Shown one piece after another: positions 43,520 to 51,751 of a DNA stretch of 64,000 nt (its first letter is position 1; every line of letters begins with the position of its first letter). The notes below the pieces were generated by a model. That model was not told the DNA's origin. It worked only from the letters and a program-made list of their open reading frames with translations, and did no database searches. The stretch is from contig NZ_BMPW01000030.1 in NCBI RefSeq assembly GCF_014647795.1, positions 1 through 64,000 on the forward strand, given 5' to 3'. This DNA is from Actinoplanes campanulatus. Lineage in GTDB: Bacteria; Actinomycetota; Actinomycetes; Mycobacteriales; Micromonosporaceae. Position numbers and translations under genes: made by a program.

Positions 43520-44764
43520 TCACTTGGTGGCTGCGGCGGCCGTGGTCTGCGCCGTCTTGAGCGCGTCGGCGGGGGAGGCCGAGCCGCTCAGCGCCGTCTG
43601 GAAGGCGGTCCACATCGGCTGGGAGATCTTCGGGTACTTGGTGCCGAGGTCGTCACTGGTCCGGCCCTTGGCGGCCTTGACCGCGTCGACCCAGACCTTC
43701 AGCTCCTCGTTGGCGGCCACCTGCTTCTGCTGCACGGCCTCGGTCGCCGCGATGTAGGAGAGCGTGGTGTCCGTCGTGTAGGCGTTGTCCGCGCTGGTCA
43801 GGCAGCCGATCAGCTTCTCGGTCACCGCGTACCGGCCGGTCTCGGCCTGCACCGGGGCGGTGACGAACTCGCCGCCGGTCGGGGCGGGCGCGGTGCCGCC
43901 GGCCTGCGACGGGATCGGGATGATGCCGTACTCGAAGCCGGTCTTCTTGGCGTTGGCCAGCTGCCAGGTGCCGTTCTCGCTGAACGCGAAGTCGCCGGTG
44001 GCGAACTCCTGCCAACTGGTGGTCTGGGTGTTGTTGAGGACCGAGTTGGGCGCGTACCCGCTCTTCACCCAGCCGTTCCACAACTCCAGCGCGGCGATGC
44101 CCTGGGCCGAGTCGAGCTGGGTCAGGTTCGCGCCGGAACCCCAGAACCAGGGCAGGAACTGGAAGCTGCCCTCCTCGGTGCCGATCGCCGAGAAGGTGAT
44201 GCCCTTCTTGCCGGACGCCTTCACCTTCTCCAGGGCCGCGGTCAGCGCCGCCCAGTCCTTGATCGCCGCCGGGTCGACGCCGGCCTTGTCCAGGACCGCC
44301 TTGTTGTAGTACAAGGCGAGGGTGTTGGCGCCGATCGGGATGCCGTAGGCCTCCCCGCCGATCTGCCCGGCGGCCAGCAGGTTCGGCTCGATCGCCGAGG
44401 TGTCCACCTTGAGCTCGTCGGTGGTGGTCAGCACCCCGGCGTCGGCCAGCGTGGAGACCACCGGGTTGTCGACGATCAGCACGTCCGGCGAGTTGCCCTG
44501 CTGGGCGGCGAGCAGTGCCTTGCTGGTCAGGTCGGTGGTGTCGTAACCGGTGCGCTCGACGGTGACGCCGGCGTCGGTGCCGCACCTGGTCAGCAGCTTC
44601 ACCCAGTCCGAGCTGCCGTCGAACTGGGGGTACGGGTCCCAGATGGTGTAGGTGCCACCGGCCTCGCCACCGGTGTCCCCCGAATCGGAGGAGGACGAGC
44701 AACCCGCCACGAGGCAGGCTGTGATGGCGAACGCGGCCGCGACGCGGAGGCGGAGCGTGGTCAT
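43520..44764 (-). CDS. Extracellular sugar-binding lipoprotein (CUT1)
   Basis: 414-aa solute-binding protein. Lipoprotein signal with lipobox LVAGC followed by a Ser/Asp/Gly tether. The fold is that of family-1 oligosaccharide-binding proteins (YTIWDPYPQFDG, SPDVLIVDNPVV, GIPIGANTLALYYNKAVLDKAG). First gene of the leftward operon: binding protein, two permeases, GH127, secreted glycosidase. AAGGGGA is placed before its ATG. It would capture arabinofuranosyl oligosaccharides (inference from GH127). Confidence 0.92.
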   Translation of the reverse strand: MTTLRLRVAAAFAITACLVAGCSSSSDSGDTGGEAGGTYTIWDPYPQFDGSSDWVKLLTRCGTDAGVTVERTGYDTTDLTSKALLAAQQGNSPDVLIVDNPVVSTLADAGVLTTTDELKVDTSAIEPNLLAAGQIGGEAYGIPIGANTLALYYNKAVLDKAGVDPAAIKDWAALTAALEKVKASGKKGITFSAIGTEEGSFQFLPWFWGSGANLTQLDSAQGIAALELWNGWVKSGYAPNSVLNNTQTTSWQEFATGDFAFSENGTWQLANAKKTGFEYGIIPIPSQAGGTAPAPTGGEFVTAPVQAETGRYAVTEKLIGCLTSADNAYTTDTTLSYIAATEAVQQKQVAANEELKVWVDAVKAAKGRTSDDLGTKYPKISQPMWTAFQTALSGSASPADALKTAQTTAAAATK

Positions 44765-44799
44765 ATGAGTTCCCCTTGGACGCTCGTAGGCAATGTCAA

Positions 44800-44813
44800 G
44801 GAAATCGATTGCC
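44800..44813. promoter_or_regulatory. LacI-type operator 1
   Basis: GGAAATCGATTGCC, an imperfect palindrome centred on CG, typical of LacI-family sites. It overlaps the predicted +1 of the leftward operon, a position expected for repression. A near copy stands before the large glycosidase gene (45946-45959). Confidence 0.75.
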
Positions 44814-44816
44814 TAG

Positions 44817-44846
44817 AAGCTAGGTAGCCACTTGTTCCGATGTCAA
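44817..44846 (-). promoter_or_regulatory. Promoter of the leftward sugar operon
   Basis: On the minus strand TTGACA (44846-44841) and TAGCTT (44822-44817) with an 18-bp spacer. The +1 would fall inside operator 1. Confidence 0.7.
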
Positions 44847-44917
44847 GAGCAAGTTACGGTCGGATTACGCGTCGCACCGGCGTCGCCTAGGAAACTGGGG
44901 AGGAAACGCTGAGCACC

Positions 44918-45916
44918 ATGGATCGCGCCGTCACCATCAGCCAGGTGGCCGCGCTCGCGGGGGTTTCCACGGGTACTGCGTCGAAGGCGCTCAACGGCCG
45001 CGGCGCTCTGCGCCCGGAGACCCGGTTACGTGTTCAGCAGGCCGCCGAGCAGCTCGGATTCGTCGCCAACGCGGCGGCCCGCAGCCTGCAGACCGGCCGC
45101 ACCTACACGGTCGGCATGATCACCACGGACAGCATCGGCCGGTTCAGCATCCCGCTGCTCATCGGCGCCGAGGACGCGCTCGGGGCGGGCCAGATGTCGG
45201 TGTTCCTGTGCGACGCCCGCGACGACCCGATCCGCGAGCAGTACTATTTGCGCACCCTGCTCAGCCGCAAGGTCGACGGCATCATAGTGACCGGCCGGCG
45301 CACCCAGGCCCGCCAGCCGATCGGCCGTGACCTGCCGGTTCCCGTCGTCTACGCGTTCATCAGCTCGGCCGACGGGCGGGACTGCTCGGTCGTGCCGGAC
45401 GAGGCCGACGGCGCCCGCCGCGCCATCGGGCACCTGCTCGCGGTCGGCCGCCGCCGGATCGCCCACGTCACCGGCCCGGAGCACCACCACTCGGCACAGA
45501 TGCGGGCGGCCGGCGCGGTCGACACCCTGGCCGCCGAGGGTCTCCGACTGGCCACCCCGGTCCTGTACGGGGAGTGGAGCGAGGCGTGGGGCCGCCAGGC
45601 CGCCGGGATCCTGCTGTCCACCGGCGCCGATGTGGACGCGGTGTTCTGCGGCAGCGACCAGGTGGCCCGCGGCCTGGCGGAGGGGCTGCGCGACGCCGGC
45701 CGGGAGATCCCGAGGGACATCGCGCTGGTCGGCTTCGACAACTGGGACGTCATGGTGGACGGCTCCCGGCCGGCTCTGACCAGCGTGGACATGGATCTGG
45801 AGGGGATCGGCCGGACCGCCGCCGAGATGCTGCTCGCGGCGATCAACGGCGAGCCGGTGCACGGTCACCAGGCGCGCCCGTGCCGCCTGGTCCCGCGTGC
45901 CTCCACCGCCGTCTGA
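44918..45916 (+). CDS. LacI-family transcriptional repressor
   Basis: 332-aa regulator. N-terminal HTH and hinge: TISQVAALAGVSTGTASKALNGRG, then LRVQQAAEQLGFVANAAARSLQ. C-terminal periplasmic-binding-like sugar domain (YTVGMITTDSIGRFSIPLL, VDAVFCGSDQVARGL, ALVGFDNWDVMVDG). GGGGAGG stands before the ATG. Divergent from the sugar operon and upstream of the large glycosidase; two matched operators flank it, so it very likely represses both until the imported sugar binds. Confidence 0.93.
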   Translation: MDRAVTISQVAALAGVSTGTASKALNGRGALRPETRLRVQQAAEQLGFVANAAARSLQTGRTYTVGMITTDSIGRFSIPLLIGAEDALGAGQMSVFLCDARDDPIREQYYLRTLLSRKVDGIIVTGRRTQARQPIGRDLPVPVVYAFISSADGRDCSVVPDEADGARRAIGHLLAVGRRRIAHVTGPEHHHSAQMRAAGAVDTLAAEGLRLATPVLYGEWSEAWGRQAAGILLSTGADVDAVFCGSDQVARGLAEGLRDAGREIPRDIALVGFDNWDVMVDGSRPALTSVDMDLEGIGRTAAEMLLAAINGEPVHGHQARPCRLVPRASTAV

Positions 45917-45945
45917 CCTGTCCCCGCGACGCCGGCATCGGTTTA

Positions 45946-45959
45946 GGCAATCGTTTTCC
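45946..45959. promoter_or_regulatory. LacI-type operator 2
   Basis: GGCAATCGTTTTCC differs at one position from the reverse complement of operator 1 (GGCAATCGATTTCC). The match extends on one side (TAGGCAATCG and TTTCCTT in both). It lies about 10 bp upstream of the -35 of the glycosidase gene. Confidence 0.72.
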
Positions 45960-45968
45960 TTCAGGGCA

Positions 45969-45997
45969 TTGACGGGCATCGCTGGGTCACGTAGCTT
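45969..45997 (+). promoter_or_regulatory. Promoter of the large glycosidase gene
   Basis: TTGACG (45969-45974), 17-bp spacer, TAGCTT (45992-45997). The -10 is identical to that of the leftward operon. Confidence 0.65.
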
Positions 45998-46045
45998 GGC
46001 CGGAACGACTCCCGTGTTAACGCTCACATCAGCGTTGGAGAACGC

Positions 46046-49000
46046 ATGTCCCGAAGGAAACGCCTGTCCGCTGCGATCGCGGCCGGGCTGCTGACCGCCA
46101 CCCTGCCGACGATCCCCGCGCTGGCAGCCGACGTACCCACCCCCGTCGTCGCCTACGAGTTCGACGCCGACGACCTCACCACCGGCGTCGTCACCGACAC
46201 CTCCGGCAACGGCCTCGACGGCACCCTCGTCAACGGCGCCACCGCGGCACTGGTCGACGGGCGCGACGGCGGCCACGCCCTCCAGCTGCCCGGCGGCGCG
46301 CCGACCTCGAACGGCGCCTACGTCACCATTCCACGGAAGGTGCTCGACGGGCGTACCGACCTGACCGTCTCCGCCCGCGTCCGGTGGGACGGCACCACGG
46401 CGCCCTGGCAGTGGATCTACGCGCTCGGCAAGGACACCAGCCGCTACCTGTTCAGCACGCCGTACAACGGGGACGGGAAGCTGCGCACCGCCGTCACCAA
46501 GGACTGGGCCGGCGCCGAAGCGCAGGTCACCGGCTCGGCCGCGCTGCCCGCCAGCGCCTGGAAGACGGTCACGGTCACCCTCGGTGGGGGACGGCTCACC
46601 ACGTACCTCGACGGGGTCTCGGTCGCTGAGGCGACGACCACCGCGACCGCGGCCGACCTGATCGACGCCGGCACCGCGAGCGCCGGCTTCATCGGCCGCT
46701 CCTTCTATCCGGACCCGCTGTTCGACGGCGCCGTCGACGACTTCCGCGTCTACGGCTCGGCGCTCACCGCCGCGCAGGTCGCCGACGAGTTCGGCGCCGA
46801 GATCCCGACGGTGACCGCGCTGTCACAGACGACGTTCGAGGTCCGCACCACGATCGGGACCGCACCCGCGCTGCCCGCGTCGGTCACCGCCGACTTCACC
46901 GACGGCTACGACCGGCAGGTCCCGGTCACCTGGGACCCGGTCGACCCGGCGAAGTACGCCCAGCGTGGCGCCTTCAGCGTGGCCGGAACCGCGGCGGGCA
47001 CCCCGGTCTCCGCCACCGTCACCGTGATCCGCGAGGGCGAGCTCACCATCGACCTGGCCGCCACCACCGGCGACTTCCACGGCGGCGCCTCCGGAACCCT
47101 CTACGGCCTGTACGCCGACGGCGTCCCCAGTGACAACCTGATCGAGGGCATGCGCCTGCGCACCGTCTCGACCAAGGCGCAGGACGGCCCCCAGCACCCC
47201 GGCGCCGACGCCCTCGAGGTGGTCAAGCCGCTCGCCGACAGCACCGACGGCGACGTCTACATCTACATGACCGACATCCACCGCGGCTTCCCCTACCAGT
47301 GGCCGGGCGGCACACCCGAGGAGAGACTCGCCACCTACCGCGAGAAGATCGCTCAACAGGTGGATCAGGTACTCAAGCTCGACGAGGTGTATCAGGACAA
47401 CATCGTCTTCGTGCCGTTCAACGAGCCCGAGGGCAACATGTTCGGCACCGGCGAGTGGAGTTACAACGGGGTCAGCTGGCTCAGCGACCCGGACGACTAC
47501 TTCGCCGCCTGGGACGACTTCTACCGCCTCATCAAGCGCAAGATGCCGTCCGCACGGATCGCCGGGCCCAACACCAGCATCCTGTTCGAGCAGGTCAAGG
47601 GCTTCCTGGAGCACGCCGTCGAGGCCGGCACCGTACCGGACGTGATCACCTGGCACGAGCTGAGCCACCCGGAGGCGGTCCGCGACAGCGTCGTGAAGTA
47701 CCGCGCCTGGGAGAAGGAGATCCTGCCCGGCCGGGAACTGCCGATCAACATCAACGAGTACGCGTTCAACTACCACACCAGCGTGCCCGGCCAGATGATC
47801 CAGTGGATCTCGGCGATCGAGGAGTCCAAGGTCGACGCCGACATCGCCTACTGGAACATCGACGGCAACCTGTCCGACTCGGCGGTGCAGGCCAACCGCG
47901 GCAACGGGCAGTGGTGGCTCTACAACGCCTACGGCAGCATGACCGGCCAGACCGTCAAGGTGACGCCGCCCTACCCCGGCCAGAACTACACGCTCCAGGG
48001 GGTGGCCGGCCTCGACAAGGCCAAGAAGCAGGCCCGCGCCATCTTCGGCGGGGCCACCAGCGCCGGCTACATCCGGTTCGACAACGTGCCGAAGTACTTC
48101 GGGAAGACCGTGCACGCCTGGATCCGGGAGATCCCGTGGACCGGGCAGGTCGGCGACTCGGCCCAGCCCCGGCTGCTCGCCGAGAAGGACGTGACGGTCG
48201 CCGACGGCGCGATCGCGTTCGAGTTCGACCGGCTCAGCGAGGCTTCCGCGTACGAGATCGTCTTCAGCCCCGCCGGAGAGAGTGACCGGACCGCGGCTTC
48301 GCCCACCGCCTGGCAGGGTTCCTTCGAGGCCGAGGCGGCCACCTACACCGGCGGCGGCTACAGCAAGAACGGGCCGGAGGGCTCGCCGCGCGACGTCTCG
48401 AAGTTCTACACGTCCGGCGCCTACAACGTCGGCGGCCTGCGCACCGGCAGCGACGGCGTGCTCGACTTCACCGTCACCGTGCCCAGCGACGGTCTCTACG
48501 ACTTGAGCGTATTCGCCAATTCACTCAACACGTTCGACCTCGTCAAGGAGCAGGGGCCGACCAACGTGTTCCTGCGTGTCGACGGCGCCGCCGAACAGGA
48601 GGTGTTCCTGCCGCTCGGCTACAAGTGGGTGGTCTGGGACCACGCCGACACGACGGTGCGGCTGACCGCCGGCGAGCACACCATCTCGCTGGCCGCGCGC
48701 AGCCTGGACGGCACGAAGGCCACCAAGGGCGACGCGATCATCGACCGGATCACCCTGGAACTGCCGAATTCGGCCGCCGCCACCGACGTGTACGAGGCGG
48801 AGCTGGCATCCCTCGCCGGTGGCGCGAAGCCGGTCTACGCGGGCCGGAAGACCTCCGGCTCGGGCGTCGCCGACCTGGGCCGCGGCGGCGCCGCCACCTT
48901 CTGGGTGTACTCGGAGGCCGACGCCGCGGCCGTGCTCGACGCCGGAGTCACCGGCGGCTCCGTGGAGATCGAGGTCAACGGCATCGCGGTCGGCGGATCC

Positions 49001-49726
49001 AGGTCGACGGCCGTCTCCCTCTCCGGCGGCGTCAACAAAGTCAAGATCAAGGGCAAGACGAGGGGTACGGCCATCGACCGCCTCTCCGTCCGATCCTCGA
49101 CAGCCCTGCCCGCGACCGGTGTGAAGGCCGGAGCCGCGACCGCGCTGTCCACGACGGTCTTGGAGGCCGGAACCGCGACCGTCCTGCCCGCGACGGTCTT
49201 GGAGGCCGGAACCGCGACCGTCCTGCCCGCGACTGTCCTGGAGGCCGAAGCCGCGCAACTCGCCGGCTCCGCCACGGTCACCGCGAAGTCCCTGGCCAGC
49301 GGCGGTTCAGCGGTTACCGGTGTCGGCGGCGAACCCGGCAACGCCGACACCCTCACCTTCACCGTGAACGCCGCAAGACTCGGCACCTACGCCATGCGCG
49401 TCCGCTACGCCAACCCGGAACAGGCGGTCGCCACCCACTACAACCCCGACCCGCTCGCCCGGCCCGCCGACATCTCGGTCAACGGCGGCCCGGCGAAACG
49501 AACACTGTTCCCGCACAGCTTCCACGACAACAACTTCTGGGAGCTGACCATCCCGGTCGTCCTCAGACGCGGCGCGAACACCATCGCGTTCTCGTCCGAG
49601 GAACTGCCCAATTTCGACGGTACGACCTACGCCTCCGACACCTGGCCGGATGTGCTGCTGCGCTCGAAATACGCCCCGGTGATCGACAAGATCACCGTGG
49701 CCCCGTTCAGCGCACCCGCCCACTGA
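46046..49726 (+). CDS. Large secreted multidomain glycoside hydrolase (LamG, Ig-like, clan-A-like core, CBMs)
   Basis: 1226-aa exported enzyme. Signal peptide to about ALA-ADV. Domains in order: a LamG/concanavalin-like lectin domain (about 30-250), a bacterial Ig-like domain (about 255-330), a clan-A-like catalytic core (about 335-740) with acid/base candidate E460 in PFNEPEGN and nucleophile candidate E571 in ININEYAF, then three CBM6/35-like modules separated by linkers. The last linker carries a 13-residue tandem repeat. The core is paralogous to the 561-aa secreted enzyme of the same locus. Likely attacks arabinofuranose-rich glycans outside the cell; precise family and linkage unassigned. 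Confidence 0.85.
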   Translation: MSRRKRLSAAIAAGLLTATLPTIPALAADVPTPVVAYEFDADDLTTGVVTDTSGNGLDGTLVNGATAALVDGRDGGHALQLPGGAPTSNGAYVTIPRKVLDGRTDLTVSARVRWDGTTAPWQWIYALGKDTSRYLFSTPYNGDGKLRTAVTKDWAGAEAQVTGSAALPASAWKTVTVTLGGGRLTTYLDGVSVAEATTTATAADLIDAGTASAGFIGRSFYPDPLFDGAVDDFRVYGSALTAAQVADEFGAEIPTVTALSQTTFEVRTTIGTAPALPASVTADFTDGYDRQVPVTWDPVDPAKYAQRGAFSVAGTAAGTPVSATVTVIREGELTIDLAATTGDFHGGASGTLYGLYADGVPSDNLIEGMRLRTVSTKAQDGPQHPGADALEVVKPLADSTDGDVYIYMTDIHRGFPYQWPGGTPEERLATYREKIAQQVDQVLKLDEVYQDNIVFVPFNEPEGNMFGTGEWSYNGVSWLSDPDDYFAAWDDFYRLIKRKMPSARIAGPNTSILFEQVKGFLEHAVEAGTVPDVITWHELSHPEAVRDSVVKYRAWEKEILPGRELPININEYAFNYHTSVPGQMIQWISAIEESKVDADIAYWNIDGNLSDSAVQANRGNGQWWLYNAYGSMTGQTVKVTPPYPGQNYTLQGVAGLDKAKKQARAIFGGATSAGYIRFDNVPKYFGKTVHAWIREIPWTGQVGDSAQPRLLAEKDVTVADGAIAFEFDRLSEASAYEIVFSPAGESDRTAASPTAWQGSFEAEAATYTGGGYSKNGPEGSPRDVSKFYTSGAYNVGGLRTGSDGVLDFTVTVPSDGLYDLSVFANSLNTFDLVKEQGPTNVFLRVDGAAEQEVFLPLGYKWVVWDHADTTVRLTAGEHTISLAARSLDGTKATKGDAIIDRITLELPNSAAATDVYEAELASLAGGAKPVYAGRKTSGSGVADLGRGGAATFWVYSEADAAAVLDAGVTGGSVEIEVNGIAVGGSRSTAVSLSGGVNKVKIKGKTRGTAIDRLSVRSSTALPATGVKAGAATALSTTVLEAGTATVLPATVLEAGTATVLPATVLEAEAAQLAGSATVTAKSLASGGSAVTGVGGEPGNADTLTFTVNAARLGTYAMRVRYANPEQAVATHYNPDPLARPADISVNGGPAKRTLFPHSFHDNNFWELTIPVVLRRGANTIAFSSEELPNFDGTTYASDTWPDVLLRSKYAPVIDKITVAPFSAPAH
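49154..49250 (+). repeat. 39-bp in-frame tandem repeat in the glycosidase linker
   Basis: Two nearly perfect units (49154-49192, 49193-49231) with partial diverged units on both sides. Each codes for TVLEAGTATVLPA. The unit equals the leading edge of the last CBM (TVLEAEAAQLAG), so the linker seems to have grown by duplication of the start of that module. Confidence 0.8.
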
Positions 49727-49731
49727 CCCCG

Positions 49732-49761
49732 ACGGCGGGCCGGCATGGGCCGGCCCGCCGT
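49732..49761 (+). terminator. Strong hairpin terminator
   Basis: 12-bp perfect stem (49732-49743 with 49750-49761), 6-nt loop, six bases after the glycosidase stop codon. Confidence 0.85.
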
Positions 49762-49765
49762 TGCA

Positions 49766-49771
49766 TAGGGT
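49766..49771 (+). promoter_or_regulatory. Candidate -10 of the leaderless ion-channel gene
   Basis: TAGGGT at exactly -12 to -7 from the ATG at 49778, right after the terminator; no RBS between. Confidence 0.5.
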
Positions 49772-49777
49772 GACCGG

Positions 49778-50644
49778 ATGTCGCCGCCATCGATATCCCG
49801 TCTCGATCGCATCGCCCACCGCTGCGCCCGGATCACCGAATCCCGGGCCTTCGAGGTGATCATCGTGGTGATGATCGGCGCGAACGCGGTGCTGCTGGCC
49901 GTCGAGACCTACCCGCACAGCGACGACGTCGCCCGCCTCCTGCACGGCCTCGAATGGGTGTTCCGGATCGTGTTCGTCGCCGAGATCGCGATGCGCATCC
50001 TGGCCTACGGACGGCACCCCCGCGACTTCTTCCACCACGGCTGGAACGTCTTCGACTTCGTGGTCATCGTCGCCGTCTTCATCCCCGGCCTGCACGGCGA
50101 CTCGGCCGCCCTGCGGGTCATCCGGATCGCCCGTGTGCTGCGGCTGGTCCGCTTCTCACCCGGCCTGCGCACGATCGTGGCCGCCCTGCTGCGCAGCCTG
50201 CCCGGCGTCGGTGGCTTCCTGGCCCTCGCCCTGGTCACCCTCTACGTCTACGGCATGGCCGGCTGGCTGATCTTCCAGGATTCCGACCCGGAACAGTACG
50301 GCACCCTGGGCCGCGCGGTGCTCACGCTGTTCGTGTTGCTCTCCCTGGAGACGTTGCCGGACCTGATCGCTCAAGGCATGCAGTTGTCACCATGGACTCT
50401 CGTCTACTACGTCAGCTATGTACTGATCACCGTCAACCTGCTCGTCAACATATTGATCGCGGTTATCGTCAACTCAATGGAGGAGGCCCGTCGACTGGAG
50501 ATGACCGAGAGCCTCGGCACCGACGAGGACCGCGACGGCGTGCCCGACGAGATCGACCGCATCCTGGTGAGCCAGCGTCTCGACGAACTGCGCACCCTGC
50601 TCAACGACCTGGAGCGGGAGCTGCGAATCGACCGCCGAGGCTGA
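49778..50644 (+). CDS. Voltage-gated-type cation channel (single six-helix domain)
   Basis: 288-aa membrane protein of the bacterial ion_trans family. S1-S3 hydrophobic segments, an S4 voltage sensor with Arg at every third position (LRVIRIARVLRLVRFSPGLR), S5, a pore loop LFVLLSLETLPDLI and S6 (YVSYVLITVNLLVNILIAVI), then a Glu/Asp/Arg-rich cytoplasmic coiled tail for tetramer assembly. The selectivity filter reads LETLP and not the LESWS of characterised NaV channels, so ion choice is open. Leaderless start proposed from the TAGGGT placement. Confidence 0.88.
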   Translation: MSPPSISRLDRIAHRCARITESRAFEVIIVVMIGANAVLLAVETYPHSDDVARLLHGLEWVFRIVFVAEIAMRILAYGRHPRDFFHHGWNVFDFVVIVAVFIPGLHGDSAALRVIRIARVLRLVRFSPGLRTIVAALLRSLPGVGGFLALALVTLYVYGMAGWLIFQDSDPEQYGTLGRAVLTLFVLLSLETLPDLIAQGMQLSPWTLVYYVSYVLITVNLLVNILIAVIVNSMEEARRLEMTESLGTDEDRDGVPDEIDRILVSQRLDELRTLLNDLERELRIDRRG

Positions 50645-50815
50645 CCGCCGCACGGTCGGCTGGTGCCACCTCCGCCCGGGTGGCCGGTACCACCTCCGCA
50701 TGGTTAGCTGGCGCCACCTCCGCATGAGTAGCTGGCGCCACGTCCGCACGGGTCGGCCGGTGCCACCTATGCACGGACGGCCGGTGCCACTGCCGCGCGG
50801 ACGGCCGGCGCCACC
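50645..50815. repeat. 24-bp tandem repeat array, about seven units
   Basis: Units begin near 50659 and repeat every 24 bp (one unit is 25). Consensus on the plus strand: GCYGGYGCCACCTCCGCAYG. On the minus strand each unit encodes eight residues of VAPA-x-RA-E type. The array starts inside the 3-prime end of the leftward LLM gene and continues past its stop TAG (50767-50769), which differs by one base from the GAG found in other units. Confidence 0.85.
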
Positions 50816-51678
50816 TCGTTCGCCCAGCGGCCCAGCGTCACACCGTCCGGCGTGCCGCCGGTGGGGGAGAAGAGCGTGAACCCGGCCGCACCGTGCTCGA
50901 CGACCGCGCCGGTCAGCTCCTCCACCCACTGTGCGGGCGAGCCCCCGAGCCAGCGGCCGTCACCGTCGCGGGTGGCCGGCAGCGGCCGCTCGGTGATCCG
51001 CCCCGGCAGGTTGTAGACCGTGGCGACCTCGGACGGATCCCGGCCCACCGCGGCGGCGGCCCCGTCGATCACCGGCCGTGACTCCCGGTAGCGGGCGCTC
51101 AGCCAGTCGGCGGCGTGACCAGGGATCCAGCCGTCCGCGACCCGCCCGGTCGCGGCCAGCGACTTCCGGCCCACCGACCCGGTCCACACCTTCGGCGCCC
51201 CGACCGGAGCCGGATCCAGATTGGTCACCCGGTAGTGCTTCCCCTCGAACGTGACCGGGTCGCCGCCGCCGGACAGCAGCCGGATCAGCACGATCGCCTC
51301 CTCGAACGCCTCCACCGCCTCGCCCGCCGACAGTCGCGGCACACCCATGTCGGCGATCCGGTCCCACCGGCCGCCCGCGCCCATGCCGAGCACGACGCGG
51401 CCGCCGGAGAGGGCGGAGAGCGTCCCGACCGTACGGGCCAGCATCGCAGGCGGCCGGGTCGGCAGATTGGTGACGTTCGCCAGCCCGGCGATCCGCTCGG
51501 TGCGCCCCAGGACCAGGCCGATCGCGGCGTACGCGTCCAGCCGCCCACCGAGATACGGATGGTCGGACAGCGAGAAATGGTCCAGCCCGTCCCGGTCCGC
51601 CTGCGCGGTCAGGCGCAGCCACTCCGGGCCGTCGGTGATCCCGTCGTGCGCGCCGAAACCGAAGACGACGTTGCGCAT
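50767..51678 (-). CDS. LLM-class flavin-dependent oxidoreductase (F420 type)
   Basis: 303-aa luciferase-like TIM-barrel enzyme: FGFGAHDGITDGPEWLRLTAQADRDGLDHFSLSDHPY, then VLGMGAGGRWD and VADGWIPGHAADWL, the pattern of actinobacterial F420-dependent reductases. It ends in a duplicated tail, VAPAVRA-AVAPAVRA, which is the beginning of the 24-bp repeat array. Divergent from a MarR gene; two operator boxes lie between them, so it is probably MarR-controlled. Confidence 0.9.
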   Translation of the reverse strand: MRNVVFGFGAHDGITDGPEWLRLTAQADRDGLDHFSLSDHPYLGGRLDAYAAIGLVLGRTERIAGLANVTNLPTRPPAMLARTVGTLSALSGGRVVLGMGAGGRWDRIADMGVPRLSAGEAVEAFEEAIVLIRLLSGGGDPVTFEGKHYRVTNLDPAPVGAPKVWTGSVGRKSLAATGRVADGWIPGHAADWLSARYRESRPVIDGAAAAVGRDPSEVATVYNLPGRITERPLPATRDGDGRWLGGSPAQWVEELTGAVVEHGAAGFTLFSPTGGTPDGVTLGRWANEVAPAVRAAVAPAVRA

Positions 51679-51697
51679 GGTTACCCCCCAGGGTTTG

Positions 51698-51739
51698 TAG
51701 TTCGTACTCCGAACTATGCATAGTTCGTAGCACGAACTG
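51698..51739. promoter_or_regulatory. Paired MarR-type operator boxes
   Basis: Two 19-bp boxes of the form TAGTTCG-N5-CGAACTA: 51698-51716 and 51721-51739 (last base G). The junction makes a perfect 18-bp palindrome CGAACTATGCATAGTTCG (51710-51727). They fill the divergent gap between the LLM and MarR genes, so one regulator can control both directions. Confidence 0.8.
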
Positions 51740-51751
51740 CAGGTGTTGCGC

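Noticed and set aside
50645-50815. CRISPR-like array
   Set aside because: Period of 24 bp without spacers; it is a coding tandem repeat.
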